A DNA stretch of 12,143 nucleotides from Alphaproteobacteria bacterium (GTDB lineage: Bacteria > Pseudomonadota > Alphaproteobacteria > Caulobacterales > Caulobacteraceae), in contig JAGWSE010000225.1 of the NCBI GenBank assembly GCA_028869395.1, positions 1-12,143 on the forward strand. The letters are read 5' to 3'. The notes under the pieces were generated by a model, which ran no database searches, was not told the origin of the DNA, and saw only the letters and a list, made by a program, of their open reading frames with translations. The position numbers and the translations under genes were made by a program. Shown here in pieces: positions 1 to 8,819 of the stretch (positions within the stretch are counted from its first letter, which is position 1; each line of letters starts with the position of its first letter).

Positions 1-444
1 CTCTTCGGCATCGCCAACCACGACAACATGGGCGGTCTCTTCCGCAACGCCGCCGCTTTCGGCGCGGACGCGGTGCTGATCGATGCAGCCTCGTGCGATC
101 CCCTCTATCGCAAGGCTATCCGCGTTTCGGTCGGCGCGACGCTGACCGTTCCCTTCGCGCGAGTGGGCGCCGCCGCCCAGAGCGTCGAGGCGCTGGCGGC
201 GGCCGGGTTCGAGCTGATCGCGCTGTCGCCTTCGGGGCGCAATGCTTTGGCGGACCTCGCCGCCGCGCCTCGCCAGGCCGCCCTGTTCGGGGCCGAGGGG
301 CCAGGGCTTGGCCCCGAGGTGGTGGCGCGCTCGAGAACGGTGGCGATCCCCATGGCCGGGGGCTTCGATTCCCTGAACGTGGCGACGACCAGCGGCATCG
401 TCCTGCACCGGCTGGCGGAGCTTCGCGGGGCCCTTAAAGCCTAG
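1..444 (+). CDS. RNA methyltransferase, SpoU/TrmH (SPOUT) family, C-terminal part (5' end cut by window)
   Basis: This is the C-terminal catalytic domain of a SAM-dependent tRNA/rRNA 2'-O-ribose methyltransferase. The reading frame is open from base 1 and no start is visible, so the N-terminus lies upstream. All three SpoU motifs are present. Motif 1 is NHDNMGGLFRNAAAFGADAV (about bases 16-75), including the conserved Asn and Arg. Motif 2 is LFGAEGPGLG (about 283-312). Motif 3 is IPMAGGFDSLNVATTSG (about 346-396), with the SLNV signature of the trefoil-knot SAM site. The segment SCDPLYRKAIRVSVGA between motifs 1 and 2 is also typical. The exact RNA target cannot be told from this part. A kinase gene follows on the same strand 58 bp later. 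Confidence 0.93.
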   Translation, partial: LFGIANHDNMGGLFRNAAAFGADAVLIDAASCDPLYRKAIRVSVGATLTVPFARVGAAAQSVEALAAAGFELIALSPSGRNALADLAAAPRQAALFGAEGPGLGPEVVARSRTVAIPMAGGFDSLNVATTSGIVLHRLAELRGALKA

Positions 445-449
445 CTTAA
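434..449 (+). promoter_or_regulatory. Weak CtrA-like pair of TTAA half-sites across the methyltransferase stop codon
   Basis: TTAA occurs at 434-437 and again at 446-449, an 8-base spacer. Read as TAAA-N7-TTAA (435-449) it fits the 7-base spacing of the Caulobacter CtrA box with one mismatch. Two TTAA words this close are rare in such GC-rich DNA. It lies about 60 bp upstream of the kinase start, a position compatible with control of that gene. The first half is coding sequence, so chance is a real alternative. Confidence 0.2.
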
Positions 450-502
450 CCCGCCCCTGCCATGCTGCTGCGCAACAGACGCAGAGATGTTCAGGGGGGG
501 TG

Positions 503-2926
<2,424 letters not shown>

Positions 2927-2935
<9 letters not shown>

Positions 2936-2956
2936 CGGCGGCAGGCCTCAGGCGGC
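2927..2956. terminator. Inverted repeat covering both stop codons of convergent genes (possible bidirectional terminator)
   Basis: The arms gccgcctga (2927-2935) and tcaggcggc (2948-2956) are perfect 9-bp complements separated by 12 bases, and each contains one gene's stop codon. An alternative hairpin, gccgccg/cggcggc (2924-2930 with 2936-2942, loop of 5), overlaps it. Neither is followed by a T-tract. Symmetry arises partly because both proteins end in Ala-Ala. It is the only plausible shared terminator in the 12-bp gap. Confidence 0.35.
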
Positions 2957-3532
2957 CGCCCGGACCCGGGTCTCGGGGACATTGCGCTCGATGTGCGCCG
3001 CGAAGGCTTGCGCCAGGCCGCGCAGGAACTCGCCCGTCGCTTCTTTGGCCAGCTCCCCCCGCTCGTCGAACAGGGCCGCCGTGTCGCCGATGTAGGCTTC
3101 CGGCTGGCCGAGCAGCGGCATGTTGAAGAAGGACAGCGCCTGGCGAAGGTGGTGGTTGGCGCCGAAGCCGCCCAGCGCGCCCATGGACGTCGAGATGACC
3201 AGGCCCGGCTTCTCGTTCCAGACCGCCTTGCCCCAGGGCCGGGAGCCCACGTCGATGGCGTTCTTCAGGAAGCCGGGAACGGAGCGGTTGTACTCGGGCG
3301 TGACGAAGAGCACGGCGTCGGCCCCGGCCACCTCGTCGCGGAAGCGCGACCAGGCCGCGGGGGGCGTTTCGGTCTCGAGGTCCTGGTCGTAATGCGGCAG
3401 GTCGCCGATCTCGACGATGCTGAACGCGAGGTTTCCGGGCGCGAGGGCTGCGAATGCGCGGGCGAGCTTGCGGCTCGCAGAGTCCTTGCGAAGGCTGCCG
3501 ACGAGGACGGCGACGTTGCGGGTCTGGGTCAC
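2948..3532 (-). CDS. NADPH-dependent FMN reductase (flavodoxin-like; ChrR/azoreductase-type)
   Basis: This 194-residue protein belongs to the NADPH-dependent FMN reductase family. Members bind FMN in a flavodoxin fold and reduce quinones, azo dyes, chromate or free flavin with NAD(P)H. The phosphate-binding loop GSLRKDS (12-18) follows the first beta strand VAVLV. The family signature PEYNRSVPGFLKNAID spans 79-94, and STSMGALGG (114-122) forms the second flavin-contact loop. Length is normal for the family. The start is GTG at 3530-3532, supported by the Shine-Dalgarno-like sequence AGGGGAG about 8 bases upstream on the minus strand; no better in-frame start lies just upstream. It is divergent from a LysR gene 102 bp away, which suggests regulation by that protein. 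The physiological substrate cannot be assigned. Confidence 0.92.
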   Translation of the reverse strand: MTQTRNVAVLVGSLRKDSASRKLARAFAALAPGNLAFSIVEIGDLPHYDQDLETETPPAAWSRFRDEVAGADAVLFVTPEYNRSVPGFLKNAIDVGSRPWGKAVWNEKPGLVISTSMGALGGFGANHHLRQALSFFNMPLLGQPEAYIGDTAALFDERGELAKEATGEFLRGLAQAFAAHIERNVPETRVRAAA

Positions 3533-3541
3533 GGAATTTCT

Positions 3542-3559
3542 CCCCTCTGGTGACAGGGG
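3542..3559 (-). promoter_or_regulatory. Inverted repeat that could hide the Shine-Dalgarno of the FMN reductase gene
   Basis: cccct (3542-3546) and agggg (3555-3559) are perfect 5-bp complements with an 8-base loop. On the minus-strand transcript the 3' arm is part of the purine-rich AGGGGAG that serves as ribosome binding site for the GTG at 3532. Folding would block it. It could equally be a protein operator in the LysR/reductase divergent promoter region, or chance. Confidence 0.3.
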
Positions 3560-3634
3560 TGAGATGAGCCTTGTCGAGGCCGTTGATAATCCGCCCGCAT
3601 TGGATAAGTACTCTTCCGATCAGGAAACAATGCC

Positions 3635-4558
3635 ATGGACCGGATCGACGAGATCTCCGCCTTCGCCGCCGTCGCTGACGCTCGCAGTTTCACCCAGGCC
3701 GCGAGGCGCCTGGGCGTCTCGAGCGCCCAGGTCTCGAAGCTGGTCGCCCGTCTTGAGGACCGGCTCGGCGCACGGCTTCTGAACCGCACCACCCGGGACG
3801 TCTCGCTCACCGACACCGGACGCGCCTACCTCGACCGCGCGCGCTCTGTGCTGGACGACTTCGAGGCGCTGGAAAGCTCGGTGCGCGACGAGAATGGCCC
3901 GCGCGGCGTCCTGCGCATCTCGGCGCCCGTGGCGTTCGGCGCGCTCGAGCTCAATCCGGCGCTGCTCGACTTCGCGCAGGCCTGTCCCGAGGTCTCGCTC
4001 GAGGTTTTCTATGCCGATCGGATGGTCAACCTCGTCGACGAGGGGTTCGACGTGGGCGTTCGCATCGGCCGGCTCGCCGATTCGTCGCTGATCGCCCGCA
4101 AGCTCGCGCCGGTGCGGTTCGTGACCTGCGCCTCGCCCGCCTATCTGCAGGCGCACGGGGTCCCGCAGACGCCGGCGGACCTGGCGGCCCACGAGGCGAT
4201 CATCGACCTCAATGGCGGCGATCCCTACGTCTGGGGCTTCGGCATAGGGGGCGAGTGCATGGAAGCGCGGGTCCATGGCCGGCTGCGGTTCGCGAGCCCC
4301 GAGGCCTGCCTGGGCGCCGCGGAGCGGGGCTTAGGCATTGCGCGCGCGCCGGCTTTCGTGGCGTCGGATCGGCTGCGGAGCGGGACCCTGACCCCGCTGC
4401 TTTGCAGCTTCGAGCCGCAGACCGTCTACGTCCACGCCGTCTATCCGCACGCGCGCCATCTCGCGCCCAAGGTCCGGGTGTTCGTCGATTTCCTCGCCGA
4501 GAGGTTTGCGGGCGAACCCGAATGGCATCGAGGCTGGGGTCACGCGTTAGGCGTCTGA
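3635..4558 (+). CDS. LysR-family transcriptional regulator
   Basis: This is a 307-residue LysR-type regulator of normal family length. The N-terminal winged helix-turn-helix spans about residues 1-60: the helix-turn-helix lies around FTQAARRLGVSSAQVSKLVARLE (19-41), followed by the typical LLNRTTRDVSLTDTG (48-62). A linker helix runs to about 88. GVLRISAPVAFG (91-102) opens the two-lobed effector-binding domain, which extends to about 295. The effector is not recognisable. The ATG at 3635 is preceded by AGGAA (3622-3626) at 8 bases. It is divergent from the flavin reductase gene and 11 bp upstream of the AI-2E-family transporter. By the usual LysR arrangement it probably controls the divergent gene; co-transcription with the transporter is likely from spacing alone. 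Confidence 0.94.
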   Translation: MDRIDEISAFAAVADARSFTQAARRLGVSSAQVSKLVARLEDRLGARLLNRTTRDVSLTDTGRAYLDRARSVLDDFEALESSVRDENGPRGVLRISAPVAFGALELNPALLDFAQACPEVSLEVFYADRMVNLVDEGFDVGVRIGRLADSSLIARKLAPVRFVTCASPAYLQAHGVPQTPADLAAHEAIIDLNGGDPYVWGFGIGGECMEARVHGRLRFASPEACLGAAERGLGIARAPAFVASDRLRSGTLTPLLCSFEPQTVYVHAVYPHARHLAPKVRVFVDFLAERFAGEPEWHRGWGHALGV

Positions 4559-4569
4559 AGGGAGCCCCC

Positions 4570-5625
4570 ATGCCCGTGCGCAAAGTCTCGCCGGACGCCG
4601 ACGACCTGAGGCTTTACCTCAAGAAGGTCCTGATCACCGTCGGCGTTCTGATCCTGGCGCTGATCCTGCTGCGCTGGCGCCAGGTGTTCCTGCTGGCCTT
4701 CGGCGCGGTGATGATCGCCGTCATGCTGCGCGCGGTCGCCAATCCGATCGCCAGGCGGACGCCGCTCAATCCCGCTGGCTCGCTTGCGGTCGCCGGCGTC
4801 CTCGTCCTTGCGCTTGTAGCGCTCGCTGTCTGGTTCGTGGGCGCGGAAGTCGCGGCCCAGTTCGACCAGCTCTCTCAGATCCTGCCGAAGGCCTGGGGCG
4901 CGACGCAGGACTACCTTGCGCGGTTCGGGGCCGGGCAGTGGCTGTTGGACCGGCTGCAGGAGGCGCGGGCGGATCACCGTGTCGCGCCAAGCCTCGGCAC
5001 GGTGGCGGGCCATGCGGCGCGGATCACGCGCATCAGCCTCGATGTCCTGGCCGACCTGGCCCTGGTGATCATCGCCGGCATCTATTTCGCGGTGCAGCCC
5101 GAGCTTTATCGCCGCGGGCTGTTGCGCCTTTTTCCGGACGGATCGCGCAACCGCATCTCCGATGCGATGGAGGAGATCGCCACCTCGCTTCGCAAATGGC
5201 TGATCGGCACGGGCATCGCCATGCTCGGCATGGGGGTGCTGGTGGCGGCGGGAACGGCGCTGCTCGGCCTGCCGGCGCCGCTGGCGCTGGGCCTGGTGGC
5301 CGGCCTGGCCGAGTTCGTGCCTATCCTGGGGGCGATCATCTCGGCGATCCCCGGCCTGCTGCTGGCGGGGACCCGGGACGGCCAGACTGTGATCTGGACG
5401 CTGGTGTTCTATCTCGCCGCGCACCAGTTCGAAGGCGAGGTGCTGATCCCGCTCATCCAGAGGCGCGTGGTCTCCGTGCCGCCGGCGCTGACCCTGTTCT
5501 CGGTCCTGGCCTTCGGCCTCTTGTTCGGACCGCTGGGCGTGATCCTGGCCACCCCGCTGGCGGTGGTCCTCCTGGTCCTGATCCGACGCTTCTACCTCCA
5601 CGAGGACGTAGACGTCGGGCGTTAG
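4570..5625 (+). CDS. AI-2E/PerM-family inner-membrane protein (putative transporter)
   Basis: This 351-residue polytopic membrane protein belongs to the AI-2E (UPF0118, PerM) family. Hydrophobic segments lie at about 20-57 (two helices), 70-92, 155-176, 212-235, 237-268, 273-290 and 305-338. A soluble, amphipathic stretch of about 95-150 follows the third helix, as is usual. Family hallmarks are EFVPILGAIISAIPGLLLA (248-266), HQFEGEVLIPLIQRRVVS (285-302) and FGPLGVILATPLAV (319-332). The open frame extends upstream to 4255, but that part overlaps the LysR gene and has no family similarity. The ATG at 4570 is chosen because AAGGGAG sits 6 bases before it and membrane topology starts soon after. 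Members include putative AI-2 exporters and Na+/H+ antiporters; substrate here is unknown. Confidence 0.92.
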   Translation: MPVRKVSPDADDLRLYLKKVLITVGVLILALILLRWRQVFLLAFGAVMIAVMLRAVANPIARRTPLNPAGSLAVAGVLVLALVALAVWFVGAEVAAQFDQLSQILPKAWGATQDYLARFGAGQWLLDRLQEARADHRVAPSLGTVAGHAARITRISLDVLADLALVIIAGIYFAVQPELYRRGLLRLFPDGSRNRISDAMEEIATSLRKWLIGTGIAMLGMGVLVAAGTALLGLPAPLALGLVAGLAEFVPILGAIISAIPGLLLAGTRDGQTVIWTLVFYLAAHQFEGEVLIPLIQRRVVSVPPALTLFSVLAFGLLFGPLGVILATPLAVVLLVLIRRFYLHEDVDVGR

Positions 5626-5650
5626 GAAGACGAGGCGTTGGAACGGGCGC

Positions 5651-6442
5651 CTAGCGGCCTGATTTCGCGGCCTTCCGCTCCGCCAGGAACGCGGCCATCG
5701 CGCGCCTCGGAGCCTCCGAGCGGTAGGTCTCCTCGAAGGCGTCGGCGCCTGCCTCGATGGCGGCGGACATCGGCAGCTCCTCCCATCGCCGCATCAGCGC
5801 CTTCTGCGCCCGCACGGCGCGGGGCTCCGCGTCGAGCAGGGACGTGGCGAGGGTCTCGATCCCCAGGTCCAGTTCCTCGGCGGGATAGACCGCTTCGACC
5901 AGGCCCCAGCGCTGCGCGTCGTGGGCGGTGAAGGTTTCGCCGGTCATCAGCATCCAGCGCGCCCGTCCCCAACCGACCAGCGCCGGCAAGAGGGCCGCCT
6001 CCACGACGGAGGGCAGCCCGAGCTTCACCTCAGGCATCCCGAGCACCGCGCGCGCGGAGGCGACGCGCAGGTCGCACGCGGCTGCGATCTCCAGGCCGGC
6101 GCCCAGGCAATAGCCGTCGATCCGGGCGATCACCGGAACGGGCAGGTCGCGGATCGCCTGGCAGCACCCGTGCACCTTCTCGATGAAGGCCCGCGCCGCC
6201 GCGGGGGAGGCGAGTTGCGCCATCTCGTCGATGTTGGCGCCGCCGATGAACGCCCTCTCGCCCGCGCCGGTCAGGACGGCGCAACGCAGCCCCTCGTCGG
6301 CGGCCAGTTCGCGGAATGCGTGGGCGAACGCATCCATCGCCTCGCCGGTCAGGCTGTTGAGCTTGGCGGCGTTGTCGACGGTGACGAAGGCGATGCGCCC
6401 CCGCTGACGTTTCTCGGTGCGGACCTGGACGTAGGAGATCAT
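5651..6442 (-). CDS. Enoyl-CoA hydratase/isomerase family protein (crotonase)
   Basis: This 263-residue crotonase-superfamily protein probably hydrates trans-2-enoyl-CoA in fatty-acid or related acyl-CoA breakdown. The first oxyanion-hole segment is AFIGGANIDEM (64-74). The second is GYCLGAGLEIAAACD (110-124) with Glu118, followed by GMPEVKLGLPS (135-145) with Glu138. The 20-residue gap between these two acids matches the catalytic Glu144/Glu164 pair of rat mitochondrial hydratase, so the enzyme should be competent for hydration. The usual GGTQRL stretch after the second Glu is replaced by PSVVEAALLPAL. The ATG at 6440-6442 has only a weak ribosome site. It is divergent from the ferritin-like gene with 51 bp between, and ends 25 bp from the convergent transporter gene. 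No other beta-oxidation gene is adjacent. Confidence 0.92.
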   Translation of the reverse strand: MISYVQVRTEKRQRGRIAFVTVDNAAKLNSLTGEAMDAFAHAFRELAADEGLRCAVLTGAGERAFIGGANIDEMAQLASPAAARAFIEKVHGCCQAIRDLPVPVIARIDGYCLGAGLEIAAACDLRVASARAVLGMPEVKLGLPSVVEAALLPALVGWGRARWMLMTGETFTAHDAQRWGLVEAVYPAEELDLGIETLATSLLDAEPRAVRAQKALMRRWEELPMSAAIEAGADAFEETYRSEAPRRAMAAFLAERKAAKSGR

Positions 6443-6493
6443 TGTTCAGTTGGCGCTTTGGTGCTCTCCTGGCGGGGTGGGAGGAATAAGAAC

Positions 6494-7627
6494 ATGGCCG
6501 ACGGCAATATCACCAAGGACATTCTCTACGACGCCGTGGCGCCGAACGATTTCGAGTCGATGCTCGAACTCGACCGATACGGCGCCCGCTCGACCGCGTT
6601 CGACAAGATCATCTCGGCCACGCACGACCATTTCTGGGATCCGCTGGATCCCAAGTACATCGACTTCTCCGAACCCTGGGACATGGACAATGAGCCGCTG
6701 CTGGCGGACGACCAGGTGCTGAGCCTGGGCATCCCCTACGTGCGCGAGCATCTGGAGAAGACTGGGCAGAAGGCCAAGTTCATCAACGAGATGGCGCTCT
6801 GGAACTTCTCGTCCATCCTGCATGGCGAGCAGGGCGCGCTCAACCTGTCGGCCTCGCTGTGCCACGTGCTGAAGGACCAGGGCGCGCAGGAGTACGCCGC
6901 CAACCAGACGCGCGAGGAAGCCCGTCACGTCACGGCGTTCGCCCGCTACATAAAGGCGCGCTGGGGCCGGCCGCGGCCCTGCGGGGCGACGCTTCAGGCG
7001 CTCCTCGTGGAGATCATCCACGCCCCGGAGGTCTACAAGAAGATCATTGGCATGCAGATGCTGGTGGAGGGCCTGGCGATGGGCGCCTTCGCCACCGGCT
7101 TCCAGCAGAACCGCGATCCGCTGGCCCGCAAGCTCTTCCAGCTCGTCATGACCGACGAGGCCTTCCACCACAAATTCGGGAAGATCTGGGCCGACCGCAC
7201 GATCCCGAAGATGAGCGAAGACGAGCGCAACGTCGTCGAGGACTGGGCCGCGCACTGCTTCCAGAGCCTGCTGTTCAACATGGGCTCGCCCGTCCAGCAG
7301 GCCCAGGTCTACCGTGACTTCGGCCTCGACCCGGAGCGCGTGACCGAGGGGCTGCGCCAGATCATCCAGAACGACGACGCCCGCCGCGAGCGGCTGAAGA
7401 GCCAGACGAACATCTTCCGGGTGCTCATCAAGACGCTGCACAACGCCGGCCTGATCACCGCCCGCACCCGCGGCTTCTACGCCACCTACGTCGACATGGA
7501 CGAGCTGAAGGCGGAAGGCGAGAAGATGGTCGGCGACGACATCGCCGAGGAGGGGATCAAGTACCTCCAGGAAATCAACTTCAAGGCGCGCTCTGAACGC
7601 GCTGCGGTCAGCATCGCAGCGGAATAG
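6494..7627 (+). CDS. Di-iron ferritin-like superfamily protein, 377 residues, function unknown
   Basis: The central region carries a complete four-helix-bundle di-iron site. Glu112 lies in HGEQGAL, Glu142 and His145 in EEARH, Glu192 in LVEGLAMG, and Glu222 and His225 in DEAFHH. This E...ExxH...E...ExxH pattern is that of ferritin-like, R2 and rubrerythrin-type carboxylate di-iron proteins. About 100 residues precede the bundle and about 140 follow, so the protein is much larger than a ferritin or rubrerythrin and has no rubredoxin CxxC motifs. An oxygenase/oxidase or R2-like role is plausible, but no reaction can be assigned. The ATG at 6494 has a strong GGGAGGAA ribosome site 7 bases upstream; the frame is open further 5' but that part overlaps the divergent hydratase. 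It converges on the CinA-like gene with a 5-bp gap. Confidence 0.9.
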   Translation: MADGNITKDILYDAVAPNDFESMLELDRYGARSTAFDKIISATHDHFWDPLDPKYIDFSEPWDMDNEPLLADDQVLSLGIPYVREHLEKTGQKAKFINEMALWNFSSILHGEQGALNLSASLCHVLKDQGAQEYAANQTREEARHVTAFARYIKARWGRPRPCGATLQALLVEIIHAPEVYKKIIGMQMLVEGLAMGAFATGFQQNRDPLARKLFQLVMTDEAFHHKFGKIWADRTIPKMSEDERNVVEDWAAHCFQSLLFNMGSPVQQAQVYRDFGLDPERVTEGLRQIIQNDDARRERLKSQTNIFRVLIKTLHNAGLITARTRGFYATYVDMDELKAEGEKMVGDDIAEEGIKYLQEINFKARSERAAVSIAAE

Positions 7628-7632
7628 CGCGC

Positions 7633-8157
7633 CTACGCCGCGTCGGCGCTCGGCTGCATCATCTGGTCGAGCAGCAGACCGAGCGCCGTCTCCAGCGCCC
7701 GGATGCGGACCTCGGCGCGGCCCACCTCGCCGAAACCCATGACCCGATGGGTGGTGGGCCGTCCCTTGGCGGCGCAGGCGAAGTGGACGAGCCCGGCCGG
7801 CTGGTCGGGTCCTCCCTCGGCGAAGCCGGTGATCGAGACGGCGAGGTCGGCCTCGGAGTGGGCGAGGGCGCCCTCGGCCATGGCGACCGCACTGGCCTTC
7901 GACACTGCGCCCTGGCTCTCCAGGATCTCCATCGCCACGCCCAGCATCTCGTGCTTGGCGGCGTGGGTGTAGGTCACGAAACCCCGCTCGAAGGCGTGGC
8001 TCATGCCCGGCACGTCCGTCAGAAGCGAGGCCAGCAGTCCGCCTGTACAGCTCTCCGCGGTCGCCAGTTTCAGCCGGCGATCACAGGCGCGCCGCAGGAC
8101 CGCCTTGGCCAGGCGGTCCACCTCGGGCGGGAGGGCTGGATCGAGAGCCTCGGCCAA
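7633..8157 (-). CDS. CinA C-terminal domain protein (PncC-like NMN amidohydrolase), divergent
   Basis: This 174-residue stand-alone CinA-C domain lacks the N-terminal MoCF-like domain of full CinA. Family members deamidate nicotinamide mononucleotide to nicotinate mononucleotide in NAD recycling. The catalytic-Ser motif is ATAESCTGGLLASLL (32-46) with Ser36, followed by FERGFVTYTHAAKHEMLGV (56-74) with the conserved Lys68, then GAVS and VSITG. The glycine-rich loop that usually reads roughly AGPxGG...KPVG is shortened here to FAEGGPDQPAG, so activity is less certain. The longest sensible start is TTG at 8155-8157, 4 bases after the stop of the hemerythrin gene, implying translational coupling. 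A GTG at residue 13 is an alternative. The pair forms a two-gene minus-strand operon. Confidence 0.87.
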   Translation of the reverse strand: MAEALDPALPPEVDRLAKAVLRRACDRRLKLATAESCTGGLLASLLTDVPGMSHAFERGFVTYTHAAKHEMLGVAMEILESQGAVSKASAVAMAEGALAHSEADLAVSITGFAEGGPDQPAGLVHFACAAKGRPTTHRVMGFGEVGRAEVRIRALETALGLLLDQMMQPSADAA

Positions 8158-8161
8158 GGGG

Positions 8162-8716
8162 TCAGTGCATCTCCATGCCGTCGCCCTGGCGCTCGCGCAT
8201 CAGCTCCTTCTTGCGCATCGCCAGCCGCTCGCCCAGCGCCTTCATGTCAAGGTCGGCCTTCTTCGCCTTCGGGAAAAGCTCGGTCTCCTCCTCCTTCACG
8301 TGATGCTCGATCTGCTCCTGCAGCACCTGCATGCGGGCGTCGAACATCTCGTCGGAGGCCTCCATGCCCTTGATCTCGCCGATCAGGTCCTTGGCGGCCT
8401 GGTGCTCGACCACGGCCTCGTTGACCAGATCCTCGTCGCTCATGGCGCCCTTGCAGGCCGGATAGAAGATCTCCTCCTCGATCTGGGCGTGGACCAGGAA
8501 CTCCATGATGATCTTGCGGCAGAGCTGCATCTTGCGCTCCTCCCCGCGGGCCTTGGTGAACTGGCCGAACAGCTTCTCGACCTCACGGTGATCGGACTTG
8601 AGCAGCTGCACGGCGTCCTGGCGGCCGGCGCTCGTCTTCTTCGCGGTGGTGGCCCGCTTCGTCGCGGAGGACTTGCGGGCGCTCTTGGAGGAGCTGGAGT
8701 GGGTGGCGGTCGCCAT
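8162..8716 (-). CDS. Hemerythrin HHE-domain protein with basic Ser/Thr/Lys-rich N-terminal tail
   Basis: This 184-residue protein has a four-helix hemerythrin (HHE cation-binding) domain at about residues 34-155. Probable non-haem di-iron ligands are His43 (SDHREVEKLF), His76 with Glu80 (HAQIE), His105 (VEHQAA) and His138/139 with Glu143 (HHVKEEE). Such domains bind oxygen or NO or act in iron and oxidative-stress handling; the exact role is not known here. The first 33 residues are low-complexity, rich in Ser, Thr, Ala and Lys/Arg (as in KSARKSSATKRATTAKK), resembling histone-like tails and probably disordered. The ATG at 8714-8716 is chosen because GAGAGAGG lies 8 bases upstream; a GTG further 5' at 8773 would add a Pro/Arg-rich stretch with no family match. 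It leads the operon with the CinA-like gene. Confidence 0.92.
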   Translation of the reverse strand: MATATHSSSSKSARKSSATKRATTAKKTSAGRQDAVQLLKSDHREVEKLFGQFTKARGEERKMQLCRKIIMEFLVHAQIEEEIFYPACKGAMSDEDLVNEAVVEHQAAKDLIGEIKGMEASDEMFDARMQVLQEQIEHHVKEEETELFPKAKKADLDMKALGERLAMRKKELMRERQGDGMEMH

Positions 8717-8742
8717 GGGACATGCCTCTCTCGGCGGTGGGC

Positions 8743-8763
8743 GGGGTTCGCGCCTTGAACCCC
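8743..8763. repeat. Perfect 7-bp inverted repeat in the hemerythrin/oxidoreductase divergent region
   Basis: ggggttc (8743-8749) and gaacccc (8757-8763) are perfect complements with a 7-base loop. Two further tight palindromes follow: cccc-gt-gggg (8761-8770) and ggcgg-tt-ccgcc (8774-8785). The cluster lies 27-70 bp upstream of the hemerythrin ATG on the minus strand and overlaps the possible EcfG -10 site. It may be an operator or a leader-RNA hairpin. The DNA is very GC-rich, so some palindromy is expected by chance. Confidence 0.4.
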
Positions 8764-8782
8764 CGTGGGGCACGGCGGTTCC
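8758..8782 (-). promoter_or_regulatory. Possible EcfG/SigT (general stress response) promoter for the hemerythrin gene
   Basis: On the minus strand GGAAC (8782-8778) is followed after 16 bases by GGTT (8761-8758). The alphaproteobacterial EcfG consensus is GGAAC, about 16-17 bases, then CGTT, so there is one mismatch in the -10. A start near 8750 would give a leader of about 34 bases holding the GAGAGAGG ribosome site. Hemerythrin-type proteins are plausible stress genes. Motif-only evidence. Confidence 0.3.
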
Positions 8783-8819
8783 GCCTTGATTTTCACGCGC
8801 AACACGGCTCGTTAGCGGT

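Noticed and set aside
4255..4569. 5' extension of the AI-2E-family frame
   Set aside because: It overlaps the end of the LysR gene in another frame, is Arg/Pro-rich and has no membrane segments. The ATG at 4570 has its own ribosome site.
4540..5601. Minus-strand open frame opposite the AI-2E-family gene
   Set aside because: The translation is dominated by Asp, Gln, Arg and His, as expected for the antisense of a hydrophobic protein.
4570..5625. Calling the membrane protein an AI-2 quorum-signal exporter
   Set aside because: The family name is historical and members transport other things. No luxS or AI-2 genes are seen here.
5921..6493. 5' extension of the ferritin-like frame
   Set aside because: It runs antisense to the enoyl-CoA hydratase gene. 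The strong ribosome site GGGAGGAA fixes the start at 6494.
8717..8773. Upstream GTG start for the hemerythrin protein
   Set aside because: It would add 19 Pro/Arg-rich residues and run through the palindrome cluster. GAGAGAGG is correctly spaced for the ATG at 8716.
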